Below, in pieces: positions 9,030 through 17,099 of a stretch of DNA of 41,994 bases. The translations under genes and the position numbers were made by a program. This DNA comes from Clostridiales bacterium. GTDB lineage: Bacteria > Bacillota > Clostridia > Oscillospirales > QAMX01. The stretch spans positions 1-41,994 of the forward strand of contig JAAZBA010000172.1 in assembly GCA_012514045.1 (NCBI GenBank), read 5' to 3'. The notes under the pieces are model-generated. The model did no database searches and had not been told where the DNA came from. It saw only the letters and a list, made by a program, of their open reading frames with translations. How positions within the stretch are numbered: position 1 is the first letter of the stretch; each line of letters begins with the position of its first letter.

Positions 9030-9062
9030 ATGGGACTTGTCATAAGTTATGATGAGTCCCAT
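9030..9062 (-). terminator. 33-bp palindrome between tetR and the MFS gene
   Basis: Outer arms ATGGGACT (9030-9037) and AGTCCCAT (9055-9062), plus an inner CATAA-G-TTATG (9041-9051), form one continuous palindrome centred on 9046. Only two base pairs mismatch, and both can form G-U pairs in RNA. It begins seven bases after the TetR stop, so a transcription stop or attenuator is possible. No strong U-tract follows on the minus strand (TATATTCAAAT), and a protein-binding site is an alternative. Confidence 0.45.
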
Positions 9063-9069
9063 TATCTAT

Positions 9070-9696
9070 TTATTTGGAAAAGATCTTCATAATTGCCGCC
9101 GCGAGGCTGCCTTCATCAGCGCCGAGGAGCCTCTCTGTATGGTAGATAAAAGCCTTGCTCTTTTTTTCCCTTTTTTCGGGTGACAAGCCGGCAAGCTCAT
9201 CAAAAGCAGTGTTCGAATAGATAACTATCATCTCCGCCGCGTCCGTTGGGTATTTTGTGTTAAATATACCGACCGTATTCCCTTCCTCAATCAGCTTCGC
9301 AAACAAGGGAACAACTCCGGCTATAACACTCTCCTGCATTTTCTGGTGAAGCAGAGCGTTCTGTGGCTTGTGCATCTGCGCCAACATCTCGACACCAACT
9401 CCGCTGTCAACATTCAGCGCCAGAACCGATCCCGTAAGGCGCTCCATAAGCGGAACGTTCCAATCCGCGACGATCGTCGCCGCCTGCGCGATTTTCTCGC
9501 GCCCCATTCTCTCTACGATCGCGTCAAGGATCTCTTCCTTAGATTTGAAATGGTAATACAGCGTACCGCGCGCGATGCCGATCTCTTTGATAATGTCGTT
9601 TGTGCTGGCATTATCAAAACCCTTTTCTACAAACAGCTGTTCCGCCACATCAAGTATTTCGTTTTTTCTCTCCTCTGCAGGCTTTACAACTCTCAT
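9070..9696 (-). CDS. TetR/AcrR-family repressor of the MFS-ABC operon
   Basis: A 208-residue regulator. The DNA-binding domain is typical: ILDVAEQLFVEKGFDNASTN followed by DIIKEIGIARGTLYYHFKSK. The C-terminal ligand domain is not assignable to a known inducer class. The frame is open to 9801, but that would read through the -10 element and the operator. ATG 9696, preceded by AAAGGAT, is therefore the start. The operator overlaps its own promoter and a second copy precedes the transporter operon, so it should repress both. Such regulators normally release DNA on binding a compound exported by the neighbouring pump. Confidence 0.88.
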   Translation of the reverse strand: MRVVKPAEERKNEILDVAEQLFVEKGFDNASTNDIIKEIGIARGTLYYHFKSKEEILDAIVERMGREKIAQAATIVADWNVPLMERLTGSVLALNVDSGVGVEMLAQMHKPQNALLHQKMQESVIAGVVPLFAKLIEEGNTVGIFNTKYPTDAAEMIVIYSNTAFDELAGLSPEKREKKSKAFIYHTERLLGADEGSLAAAIMKIFSK

Positions 9697-9718
9697 TGTT
9701 TTCCGATCCTTTGCTGCT

Positions 9719-9774
9719 ATCTGCCGACAACTTGTCGGTAGATAAATTATATCACGTTTTTTCTCTTTTGTAAA
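9719..9774 (-). promoter_or_regulatory. tetR promoter with overlapping operator
   Basis: Minus-strand TTTACA (9769-9774), a 17-base spacer, and TATAAT (9746-9751). Immediately downstream is CCGACA-ACT-TGTCGG (9724-9738). It sits within a 25-base near-palindrome (9719-9743) with a single mismatched pair. The position over the transcription start is that expected of a repressor site. Confidence 0.8.
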
Positions 9775-9885
9775 CCTCAATTTATCAGGCAAAATATACA
9801 ATTTTTATGTTTTACGAAGCGTCATATTATAGAGCTGTCAGCACAAAATGGACTGAAGCATCACAATCGGGATTATGTCCCGTAA

Positions 9886-11115
9886 CTACACTCTCTTCTC
9901 CCTGTTCTGCGCAAAAATCATCAATGTCAGCGCTATGGGAAACACGATTCCCGCCAGGATGCCGAGCTTCAGAGACAGCGCCTCAATAGTCATGCCGTTG
10001 TTCGAGGCGTAGCTTACGGCGGAGGGGGCTTTGACAGTCAGGTCCGATATAATGCCCGTGACCCAGGGGCCAAGGGAGCAACCTATATCGCCGAACAGCG
10101 CCAGAATCGCGAACATGGTGACGCCGCCCCCCGGTATGCGCTCGGAGGTGACGCTCAGGGTGCCCGGCCACATAAGGCTTACGGAAAAACCGCTTAAGGC
10201 GCAGCCTAAAAGCGAAATAAGCGGGTTCGGAGCGAAAACCGCTGTCAGATAGCACACAATACAGAACAGACCGGAGATAACCAGCATCCTGTTCATGTTG
10301 AGCCGTTTTCCGAAGAGCGCGTATATCATCCTCCCCGTACCCATGGTGACGGCAAACATGCCGGGACCAAGGAGATCTCCCATGACCTTGCCCACTCCGA
10401 GACCTTGCTCGGCGAACATGGACGCCCACTGGCTCATTACAAGCTCGCTGGCGCCGCTGCAAAGCATGACAATCGCCGCCAGGGCGAAGCCTTTTTTCCT
10501 GAAAAGTCCGGTTATGCCGGCGATGGGGGCTTCATCGTTGGAGGGAGGGATAGGGGCTTTGGCAAATAGAATACCGTTGACCGCGGGGAATATCGCCCAG
10601 AACAGGGGGATTAGATGCCAGCGCTCGCTTCCGGTAACCGTGAGCATTAGGGTGGTAACCGCCACAACTATAAGACTGCCCCAGCAGTAATAGGAATGCA
10701 TCATCGCCATTGTGCCGCTCTTGTGCTCGCTTGGTATGGAGTCCACAATGGGGGAGTAAAGCACCTCGGCAAGTCCTCCGCCGATGGCGTAAGTGATCGT
10801 GGCGATGATTATGCCCATATAGGGATCGATAATAACGGGCAGCAGGCTCATAAGCACCATACCTACCACGGTAAATCCCTGAGCCACAAGCACGGCGGTG
10901 CGCTTCTTTATGTGATGTATAAACCTCGCCGCAAGCAGGTCAATTATCAGCTGAGTGACAAAGTTAAAGAGCACGATCCTCCCTATCTGCTCATAGGTAA
11001 AGCCGTATCGGGAGGAGAACACGATAAAAAGCGTAGGCGCAAGGTTTATAATAAAAGCCTGTATCATTGCGCCGAAGGAGCAGCAAAAGAGCGTTCGTTT
11101 GTATTTATCAGACAT
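9886..11115 (-). CDS. MFS transporter
   Basis: A 409-residue major facilitator protein with about twelve membrane helices. The GRIVLFNFVTQLIIDLLAARF segment after helix 1 and the cytoplasmic RFIHHIKKRTAVL loop fit the MFS scheme. The overall pattern resembles the FucP/sugar-type branch more than drug pumps, but the substrate is uncertain. The start ATG 11115 follows GGAAGG. If the upstream MATE gene ends in its restored frame at 11134, the two genes are 18 bases apart and form a tidy operon. If the MATE frameshift is genuine, the MATE reading frame runs 52 bases into this gene. Confidence 0.8.
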   Translation of the reverse strand: MSDKYKRTLFCCSFGAMIQAFIINLAPTLFIVFSSRYGFTYEQIGRIVLFNFVTQLIIDLLAARFIHHIKKRTAVLVAQGFTVVGMVLMSLLPVIIDPYMGIIIATITYAIGGGLAEVLYSPIVDSIPSEHKSGTMAMMHSYYCWGSLIVVAVTTLMLTVTGSERWHLIPLFWAIFPAVNGILFAKAPIPPSNDEAPIAGITGLFRKKGFALAAIVMLCSGASELVMSQWASMFAEQGLGVGKVMGDLLGPGMFAVTMGTGRMIYALFGKRLNMNRMLVISGLFCIVCYLTAVFAPNPLISLLGCALSGFSVSLMWPGTLSVTSERIPGGGVTMFAILALFGDIGCSLGPWVTGIISDLTVKAPSAVSYASNNGMTIEALSLKLGILAGIVFPIALTLMIFAQNREKRV

Positions 11116-11133
11116 TTTAAATTACCTTCCGGT

Positions 11134-12542
11134 TTATTGTTGCCTGGACACTTCATCACGGGTGATGTTTTTGCACCAGGTTCGTTTCCTGTAATGGATA
11201 ATGTTCGCGGGCATTTTACAAATTCGTCGAGGCAGAGGATGAAGTAAACCCACATTTCCGGGAGCTTCAGCACGAAGGCGCAGATAAGCCCCACCGGCAC
11301 GGCGTAAACCCACATAGCGACAAGGTCGCAGACAAGACCGAAGCGCACGTCTCCTCCCGCCCGAAACACGCCGCATATGACCATGGTATTGACGGAGGCT
11401 CCGATGACATAATAGGAGTTTATGAAGAGCATGGTACTCAGGTGTGAGCGTACAGTGTCCGTTACGGTGACATAGAGGTGCATGAACTGGAGGATAAACG
11501 GACGCAAAAGAAGAATCAGTCCGCCGCCCACAAGGGCTGTCCACAGGGAAAGCCTCACGAACCGGGCTCCATAGACCATTGCCTCTTTGAGCCTATTGTC
11601 CCCCATAGCCTTGCCTATTACTATGGCGGCAGCGGAGGAAACTCCGAAGCAGACCACCATGCTCAGGTTGCGGACAACTGTCGCGACGGAGTTCGCGGCC
11701 ACAATGTCCGAGGACAAGTGGCCGAAGATTATGGAATAAACGCTGTATGCGAGTCCCCAAACGATATCGTTGGCGGCGGAGGGGACACTGTAACTGATAT
11801 AATCTTTCATCAGAATTCCTGCTCTGGAAACAATGTCCTTGAAGCGAAGCCGTATAACAGGATTGAGTCTGCTGTCGATAAGGCAGACGATAACCTCCAC
11901 AGCCCTCGTTATGGAGGTGGCAAGCGCCACGCCTGTTATGCCAAGCTCCGGGAAGGGTCCGAAGCCGAAGATGAAGCAGGCGTTCAGCACCACATTCATT
12001 ACGACCGCGCCGCAGTGGATCGCCGCGCTGATCTTCACCCGCTCAACGGTACGCATGATGCACAGGTAAATAGTGGCGAAGCCGCCAAAAACGTACGCCG
12101 GGCTGAGTGCCCTCAGGTAGCTTATTCCGTCCCTTATAAGCTCCTCGTTGTCCGTAAAGATCCTCATCACAGCCCGGGGGAAAAACGCGGCTGCGATGGA
12201 GAACAGGAGACTTATCACAACGCTGAAGCGGACGGCGAGTCCCATGACACGCTCAACGGTGCGGATATCCTTTTTCCCCCAGTACTGCGCCGCCAGCACC
12301 GTGGCTCCCGAGGACATGCCAAAGAGGAGCATTTGAAGCACAAACATAAACTGTCCCGCAAGGGATGAAGCCGCCATGGCGGTCTGTCCCACAAAGGACA
12401 GCATGAGAACGTCAGCCGATCCCACCGCCGCGTCCATAAAGTTCTGCACGGCGATGGGCAGCGTAATCTTCATCGTCCTTTTATAAAAGGCTATCTTTTC
12501 TTCCCGTGACCCCAGAGCTGGGGCCGCTATCACGTCTGCCAT
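11134..12542 (-). CDS. MATE-family efflux transporter with apparent 3' frameshift
   Basis: A multidrug-and-toxin-extrusion type transporter: twelve helices in two six-helix halves, starting MADVIAAPALGSREEK with TLPIAVQNFMDAAVGSADVL in helix 1. The reading frame is intact to about residue 443 (LDEFVK). After that the uncorrected frame gives an unfamiliar tail of 49 residues ending at 11064. Adding one A to the AAAA run at 11214-11217 (minus strand) restores KMPANIIHYRKRTWCKNITR, a normal MATE C terminus, with a stop at 11134 and a length of about 469 residues. The coordinates given follow the restored frame. The cause could be a sequencing or assembly error in a homopolymer, or a real mutation that only alters the cytoplasmic tail. 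It probably exports cationic compounds using Na+ or H+. Confidence 0.8.
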
Positions 12543-12656
12543 TTTTTCTTACCTTTGTTTTATTGATCTGGCCTTCTGTGCGGCAGGGGATTTTCCCCAT
12601 ATACATCACTAATCCCCGCCTCAAAACACAGAGACGAGGACAAATGATAAAATAAA

Positions 12657-12733
12657 TGGTCGAGGTGACAGGACTCGAACCTGCGGCATTCTGGTCCCAA
12701 ACCAGACACTCTACCAAACTGAGCTACACCTCG
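12657..12733 (-). tRNA. tRNA-Pro (anticodon UGG)
   Basis: A full cloverleaf on the minus strand: acceptor CGAGGTG pairing with CACCTCG, discriminator A, and encoded CCA (12657-12659). The D-arm GTAGCTCAGTTTGGTAGAG, anticodon stem-loop TCTGG-TTTGGGA-CCAGA and T-arm with GGTTCGAGTCC are all present. The loop places TGG at positions 34-36, which reads proline codons. Length is 77 bases including CCA. Confidence 0.97.
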
Positions 12734-12806
12734 ATATTGAAAATATATAAACCCGGGAAACCGGGCTTAAACCGTTACCGCAATATTATATCACATCTTT
12801 TTTGTC

Positions 12807-12853
12807 TTGACAAGTCTTTTTTTCATGTTATAATATAGCGTACGCGTTATAAT
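12807..12853 (+). promoter_or_regulatory. Promoter with imperfect palindrome, polyol dehydrogenase-glyQS
   Basis: TTGACA (12807-12812), a 16-base spacer, and TATAAT (12829-12834). A 24-base imperfect palindrome centred on GCGTACGC (12830-12853) covers the -10 and start, with nine of twelve pairs matched. It is positioned like a repressor operator, but no regulator gene is adjacent. Confidence 0.7.
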
Positions 12854-12887
12854 GTGGCTAATAATATAATGACGGGAGTGCGCATGT

Positions 12888-13898
12888 ATGAACAGGTGTT
12901 TAGTGCTTGACAAAACGCTTAAATTTACACTCGAACTGCGTGATATTCCGCTTCCCCGGGAAGATCAGGTGGTTGTGAAAATCGCCGCCAACGGCATATG
13001 CGGCTCCGACGCTCATTTTTACCGCACGGGACGGCTGGGAAACTTCGTGGTTGGCGAGCCCTATATCCCCGGACACGAAGCCTCCGGAGTGGTTACCGCC
13101 TTGGGCGCCAAGGTTTCCGGGGTATCAGAGGGTGACCGTGTCATTATAGAACCGGGTATCCCCTGCGGAAAGTGCGCCCTTTGCAAATTGGGACGCTATA
13201 ACCAGTGCAAAAACGTATACTTCCTCTCCTGCCCTCCCCTTGACGGCACGCTTTGCGACTATGTGGCGATCGACACCGCTTTCGTATATAAAATGCCCGA
13301 CAGTCTCTCCTTTGAGGACGGCGCTCTCGCCGAGCCCACGGCGGTGGCGGTGCACGCGATAAACCGCGCCCGTTTCAAGCCCGGAGATACGGGAGTTATC
13401 CTCGGATCCGGACCTATAGGACTTCTCACCCTTCAGGTGTTTAAGGCCTGCGGCGGAGGAAAAGTTCTCTGCGCCGACATCTCTGACGACCGTCTGGCTC
13501 TCGCGAAGGAATTGGGAGCCGACATGGTATTGAATCCCCTGAAAACACCGTATTCGGAGATATACGACATGGCGAATGTGGTATTTGAGACAGCCGGCAA
13601 CGTCATCACCACAAAAGAGGCTTTCCACATCTGCGCCACGGCGGGCTGCTGCGTGCAGATTGGCTGGCCAAACGAAAACATCGTGCCCATGGACATTCCG
13701 GCGTTTATCGAGAAAGAAATCGACTATGTGGGACTAAACCGATATGCCAACGCGTTCCCCGCCGCCATTGAGTTCCTCGCCTCGGGACGCATCGACTGCG
13801 CAAAGATGATAACCCACCGTTTCTCCCTTGAGGAAACTACCGAAGCCTTCGAAACAGCCTCCTCACCCGACGCGGTGAAGGTCATGATTATAAATTAG
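12888..13898 (+). CDS. Zinc-dependent polyol (sorbitol/xylitol-type) dehydrogenase
   Basis: A 336-residue zinc MDR dehydrogenase. Catalytic zinc ligands appear as Cys38 (GICGSD) and the His63-Glu64 pair (PGHE). The structural zinc loop has Cys93, 96, 99 and 107 (CGKCALCKLGRYNQC). The Rossmann motif is VILGSGPIGLL. The sequence is of the L-iditol/sorbitol and xylitol dehydrogenase kind, which oxidises a polyol to a ketose with NAD+. The exact polyol cannot be told from sequence. ATG 12888 has GGGAG nine bases upstream. It is the first gene after the promoter at 12807, and glyQS begins 34 bases beyond its stop, so the two are probably co-transcribed. Confidence 0.88.
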   Translation: MNRCLVLDKTLKFTLELRDIPLPREDQVVVKIAANGICGSDAHFYRTGRLGNFVVGEPYIPGHEASGVVTALGAKVSGVSEGDRVIIEPGIPCGKCALCKLGRYNQCKNVYFLSCPPLDGTLCDYVAIDTAFVYKMPDSLSFEDGALAEPTAVAVHAINRARFKPGDTGVILGSGPIGLLTLQVFKACGGGKVLCADISDDRLALAKELGADMVLNPLKTPYSEIYDMANVVFETAGNVITTKEAFHICATAGCCVQIGWPNENIVPMDIPAFIEKEIDYVGLNRYANAFPAAIEFLASGRIDCAKMITHRFSLEETTEAFETASSPDAVKVMIIN

Positions 13899-13932
13899 TT
13901 TAAATACACATTTACATAAGGATGGTCACAAC

Positions 13933-15333
13933 ATGCTAAACACCGAAAAGACAATGGACAAGATCGTGGCTCTCTGTAAGGGCAGAGGCTTTATCTATGC
14001 CGGCAGCGAAATCTACGGCGGACTTGCCAACTCCTGGGACTACGGCCCCTTGGGCGTTGAGCTAAAAAACAATATCAAGTGCGCCTGGTGGAAAAAATTC
14101 GTCCAGGAGAACCCCTACAACGTGGGTATCGACGCGGCGATCCTCATGAATCCCCAGGTTTGGGAAGCCTCCGGCCACGTCACGACATTCAACGATCCCC
14201 TTATCGACTGCAAATCCTGCAAAATGCGCCACCGTGTCGACAAGCTCATTGAGGACTGGTGCAAGGAGCGAAACGACACTGAGACAAATATTGAAGCCAT
14301 GACAAACGATGACATGATGGCGTTCATCCGCGAAAAGGGCGTCACCTGCACAGGCTGCGGCAAGTTGGATTTTACCGATATCCGCAAGTTCAACCTCATG
14401 TTCAAGACCTATCAGGGCGTAACCGAGGACAACACAACAGAGATTTATCTCCGCCCCGAGACAGCCCAGGGCATATTCGTAAACTTCAAAAACATCCAGC
14501 GCACCACCCGCCGCAAGATCCCCTTCGGCGTGTGCCAGATAGGCAAGAGCTTCCGCAACGAGATCACCCCCGGTAATTTTATATTCCGTATCCGTGAGTT
14601 CGAGCAGATGGAGCTTGAGTTCTTCTGCAAGCCCGGCACAGACCTTGAGTGGTTCGCCTACTGGCGCCAATTCTGCAACGACTGGCTCGTGGAGCTGGGC
14701 ATTTCCCAGGAGAACCTCCGTCTCCGCGACCATGGGCCTGAGGAGCTTTCTTTCTACTCCAAAGCCACAACGGACTTTGAGTTCCTGTACCCCTTCGGAT
14801 GGGGCGAGCTCTGGGGCGTGGCGGACCGTACCGACTACGACCTTACCCAGCATATCAACTCCTCCGGAGAGGATCTTTCTTACTTCGATCCCGAGACAAA
14901 CGAGAGATACGTGCCTTACGTTGTGGAGCCCTCCCTCGGCGCCGACAGAGTCACGCTGGCGTTCATGGTTGAGGCCTATGACGAGGAGATCATGGACGCG
15001 GAAAAGAACGACACAAGAGTTGTTATGCGTTTCCATCCCGCCCTCGCTCCCATCAAGTGCGCCGTTCTGCCCCTTTCAAAGAAGCTGGGTGACAAGGCAA
15101 ACGAAGTGTACACGATGCTGTCCAAGTATTTCATGACAGATTACGACGAGTCCGGTTCCATAGGCAGGCGCTACCGCCGCCAGGACGAAATCGGCACCCC
15201 TTATTGCGTAACCATCGACTTCGACACCCTTGAAGACAACGCCGTAACCGTCAGAGACAGAGACACCATGGAGCAGGTAAGAATCCCCATAGATGAGCTC
15301 AGAAGCTATATAGAAAAGAAAATCGAGTATTAA
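13933..15333 (+). CDS. glyQS: Glycine--tRNA ligase, single-chain type
   Basis: A 466-residue class II aminoacyl-tRNA synthetase of the homodimeric (eukaryote/archaea-like) form, not the alpha2beta2 bacterial form. Recognisable segments are KGRGFIYAGSEIYGG near the N terminus, motif 2 GKSFRNEI followed by FIFRIREFEQMELEFFC, motif 3 ending in EPSLGADRVTLAF, and a C-terminal anticodon-binding domain with SIGRRYRRQDEIGTPYCVTI. It charges tRNA-Gly in the cytoplasm. Length is normal for the family. It follows a polyol dehydrogenase in the same transcript, an unusual partner, and ends at a strong terminator. No T-box leader is present in the 34 bases before it. Confidence 0.97.
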   Translation: MLNTEKTMDKIVALCKGRGFIYAGSEIYGGLANSWDYGPLGVELKNNIKCAWWKKFVQENPYNVGIDAAILMNPQVWEASGHVTTFNDPLIDCKSCKMRHRVDKLIEDWCKERNDTETNIEAMTNDDMMAFIREKGVTCTGCGKLDFTDIRKFNLMFKTYQGVTEDNTTEIYLRPETAQGIFVNFKNIQRTTRRKIPFGVCQIGKSFRNEITPGNFIFRIREFEQMELEFFCKPGTDLEWFAYWRQFCNDWLVELGISQENLRLRDHGPEELSFYSKATTDFEFLYPFGWGELWGVADRTDYDLTQHINSSGEDLSYFDPETNERYVPYVVEPSLGADRVTLAFMVEAYDEEIMDAEKNDTRVVMRFHPALAPIKCAVLPLSKKLGDKANEVYTMLSKYFMTDYDESGSIGRRYRRQDEIGTPYCVTIDFDTLEDNAVTVRDRDTMEQVRIPIDELRSYIEKKIEY

Positions 15334-15340
15334 GAATACA

Positions 15341-15383
15341 AAAGACCTTCCGGTGAGCAGTTTTTCACTGGAAGGTCTTTTTT
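15341..15383 (+). terminator. Rho-independent terminator of glyQS
   Basis: AAAGACCTTCC...GGAAGGTCTTT forms a long stem, extended inward by GTGA/TCAC, with a GCAGTTT loop and a T-tract ending at 15383. It starts eight bases after the glyQS stop. Confidence 0.92.
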
Positions 15384-15390
15384 CGTATAA

Positions 15391-15625
15391 TCCCCCAATA
15401 TACTGCAGAGCAGGTCTAAGAAGACTGCGGTGCCGGTAAATGCATCCTCCCCCCTTTAGTCAAGGGGGGAAGGAACGAACTATTGTTTTCAGTGGTTAAA
15501 AGAATTGCAGAAAAGATAAATATCCTATCCCCCTAGCCTACGCACTGCAAGCAGTGCTGGGGGGAAACTCGACGCATGTATGCGTCACGCATGTATGCGT
15601 CAAGCGCATTGCGCCGGAGGAGGAT
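15391..15625 (+). repeat. Composite intergenic repeat, copy A
   Basis: This fills the gap between the convergent glyQS and aldo/keto reductase genes. The left end TCCCCCAATATACTGCAGAG matches copies C, D and F. Internal hairpins in order are CCCCCCTT...AAGGGGGG (15449-15469), GCACTGC-AA-GCAGTGC (15542-15557), GACGCATGTATGCGTC (15571-15586) with a second ACGCATGTATGCGT directly after it (15587-15600), and GCGCA-T-TGCGC (15604-15614). The right end is CCGGAGGAGGAT. About 70 bases between the first and second hairpins (15475-15530) differ from copy C. It has no coding potential. Its full-length relative in reverse orientation is copy C at 27471-27664. Confidence 0.85.
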
Positions 15626-15654
15626 CAATCGCTTCTCCAATATAATAATTTTGT

Positions 15655-16527
15655 TTATTTAATGTCAAAAATCGGGTTTTGCTTTGTTTCCTCACTTGAC
15701 GCGGCTGTTTTCAGATATTCCAGCTCTTCTTTTGTCAGAGGAGCTTCCAAAATAGCGTCAATATGCTTTACCAGATGTTCGAAATGCTGGAAATTTCCGG
15801 GAGGAACCGTAGTAGCCGCTCCCTTGCCGAACGCGTATTTGATCGCCGCCGCCGCAAGCTTATCGTCTCCGAATATAGGTTTGCACCATGACTTCGGATA
15901 AAGTTTTTTTTCGTCCCCATCAATCCACTTGCGCTCCACAAGCGTTTTCATCGCAAGCAAACCCATGCCTTTTTCCTTAACTTTATCGGCAATGCGGTCT
16001 CCCCAGCCTATATTCAATCCCATAGCCCAGTTCATGGGGAAAAGCACCGTGGCAAAGTCAAACATATCCATGATCTGCAATGCTATGTCCTCGTTATGGG
16101 TGGAAAATCCTATTTCTCTTATAAGCCCTTCGCGTTTTGCCCAAATTAGCGTTTCGATAATTCCATCGGAGGAAAAAGCCTTGTCCACATCCTCCTGCGT
16201 CGTCATGGAGTGCATCTGATACACATCAAAATGATCCGTCTGCAGCTCTTTGAGAGAACTTAGGAGCTCTTTTTTTGACCCTTCCTTGTCACGCTCGGTT
16301 GTTTTGCACGCCAGATAGATCTGATTTCTGTAAGGATGTATCGCCGGTCCCAGTCTTTCCTGGGCGTTGCCGTACGTGGGGGCGACATCAAAATAATTCA
16401 CGCCGTTTTCAATAGCGTACGAAACATATTCAGAGGCATTTTCGGCGCTTACATTCGATACAATAATGCCGCCGAACATTACGCAGCTTACATTATACCC
16501 GGTTTTTCCTAAAATTTTATACTTCAT
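15655..16527 (-). CDS. Aldo/keto reductase
   Basis: A 290-residue (beta/alpha)8 NADPH-dependent oxidoreductase. The catalytic tetrad is visible: Asp and Tyr in FDVAPTYGNAQE (about residues 47-58), Lys in YLACKT, and His in VYQMHSM. The C-terminal half carries the phosphate-binding region of the cofactor site. It reduces sugar or other carbonyls, but the specific substrate is not readable. The start at 16527 lacks a strong Shine-Dalgarno sequence. It is on the same strand as the SLOG-dehydrogenase-epimerase genes, though 94 bases with a small hairpin separate it from SLOG, so it may have its own promoter. Confidence 0.88.
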   Translation of the reverse strand: MKYKILGKTGYNVSCVMFGGIIVSNVSAENASEYVSYAIENGVNYFDVAPTYGNAQERLGPAIHPYRNQIYLACKTTERDKEGSKKELLSSLKELQTDHFDVYQMHSMTTQEDVDKAFSSDGIIETLIWAKREGLIREIGFSTHNEDIALQIMDMFDFATVLFPMNWAMGLNIGWGDRIADKVKEKGMGLLAMKTLVERKWIDGDEKKLYPKSWCKPIFGDDKLAAAAIKYAFGKGAATTVPPGNFQHFEHLVKHIDAILEAPLTKEELEYLKTAASSEETKQNPIFDIK

Positions 16528-16603
16528 TATTTATTACCGCTTTCATTTTAAGACGACTAAAATATTTATACTCTCTTTTTTACGTGTTCACAGATACTGC
16601 AAG

Positions 16604-16619
16604 AAAACCGCATGGTTTT
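16604..16619 (-). terminator. Weak hairpin after the SLOG gene
   Basis: On the minus strand AAAACC-ATGC-GGTTTT followed by CTT lies directly after the SLOG stop. The stem is short with few U residues, so it may only partly stop transcription into the aldo/keto reductase gene. Confidence 0.35.
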
Positions 16620-16621
16620 AA

Positions 16622-17095
16622 TCACACGATCGCCAGATTTATGACCTCAATGCCCTTTTCCATCGCCTGCTTCACCGTATAGGCGGTGCCGCCCTTCATT
16701 TCCCTCATGTAGCAAAGGCAGTATGTGCTCAGCTCCACAAGACGGCGGTTCCGGGCGAACATACAGCCCTTTGTGTATGACTCCTGCACATAGGTGTGAC
16801 CGTCGGCGCGGCTCATTATGTCATCATATACCGCCCTGTCCTCTTCGCTCCAGCCTTTCGTCTGCTCCATGCAGGGAAGCACGAGAATAAGGCTTATTTC
16901 CGGATACTCTTTCCTTATTTCCAGCACCTCCAAAGCAGCTATGGTGTCAAAACCCAAAGCTCCGCCGGCGAGGAACACGTTCACGCCCTTGTCGATAAGC
17001 TTTATTATTGTTTCTCGGAGCCTTTGCCGGATACCATCTATCTCACATACGTCAAGATTTCTGTGGCCTGTAAAGCAGCAGCCGATTTTTGCCAT
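16622..17095 (-). CDS. SLOG-domain protein, DUF1273/YpsA-like
   Basis: A 157-residue protein with the signature of the SLOG (SMF/DprA-LOG) Rossmann-like fold. It has CCFTGHRNLD at the N terminus, the nucleotide-binding glycine region FLAGGALGFDTIAALEVLE, and the conserved ARNRRLVELSTYCLCYM segment followed by GGTAYTVKQAMEKGI. Members of this family are proposed to bind nucleotide-derived ligands; YpsA of Bacillus is linked to envelope or cell-division stress. No enzymatic activity can be stated. It starts four bases after the zinc dehydrogenase stop, so it is the distal gene of the mscL-epimerase-dehydrogenase operon. Confidence 0.8.
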   Translation of the reverse strand: MAKIGCCFTGHRNLDVCEIDGIRQRLRETIIKLIDKGVNVFLAGGALGFDTIAALEVLEIRKEYPEISLILVLPCMEQTKGWSEEDRAVYDDIMSRADGHTYVQESYTKGCMFARNRRLVELSTYCLCYMREMKGGTAYTVKQAMEKGIEVINLAIV

Positions 17096-17099
17096 TGTA

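Noticed and set aside
9868..9882. CGGGA...TCCCG hairpin after the MFS gene at 9886 as a terminator
   Set aside because: A five-base stem without a U-tract is too weak to call.
11205..11225. Programmed ribosomal frameshifting in the MATE gene
   Set aside because: The AAAA run is short and I saw no slippery heptamer or downstream structure. A missing base is the simpler explanation.
12586..12598. GGGGATTTTCCCC palindrome between the MATE gene and tRNA-Pro as an operator or terminator
   Set aside because: The arms are only five bases, with no U-tract and no matching regulator site. Chance is likely.
15571..15600. Two adjacent GACGCATGTATGCGTC units resembling a CRISPR repeat pair
   Set aside because: There is no spacer between them, only two units are present, no cas genes are nearby, and the units are palindromic modules of the composite repeat.
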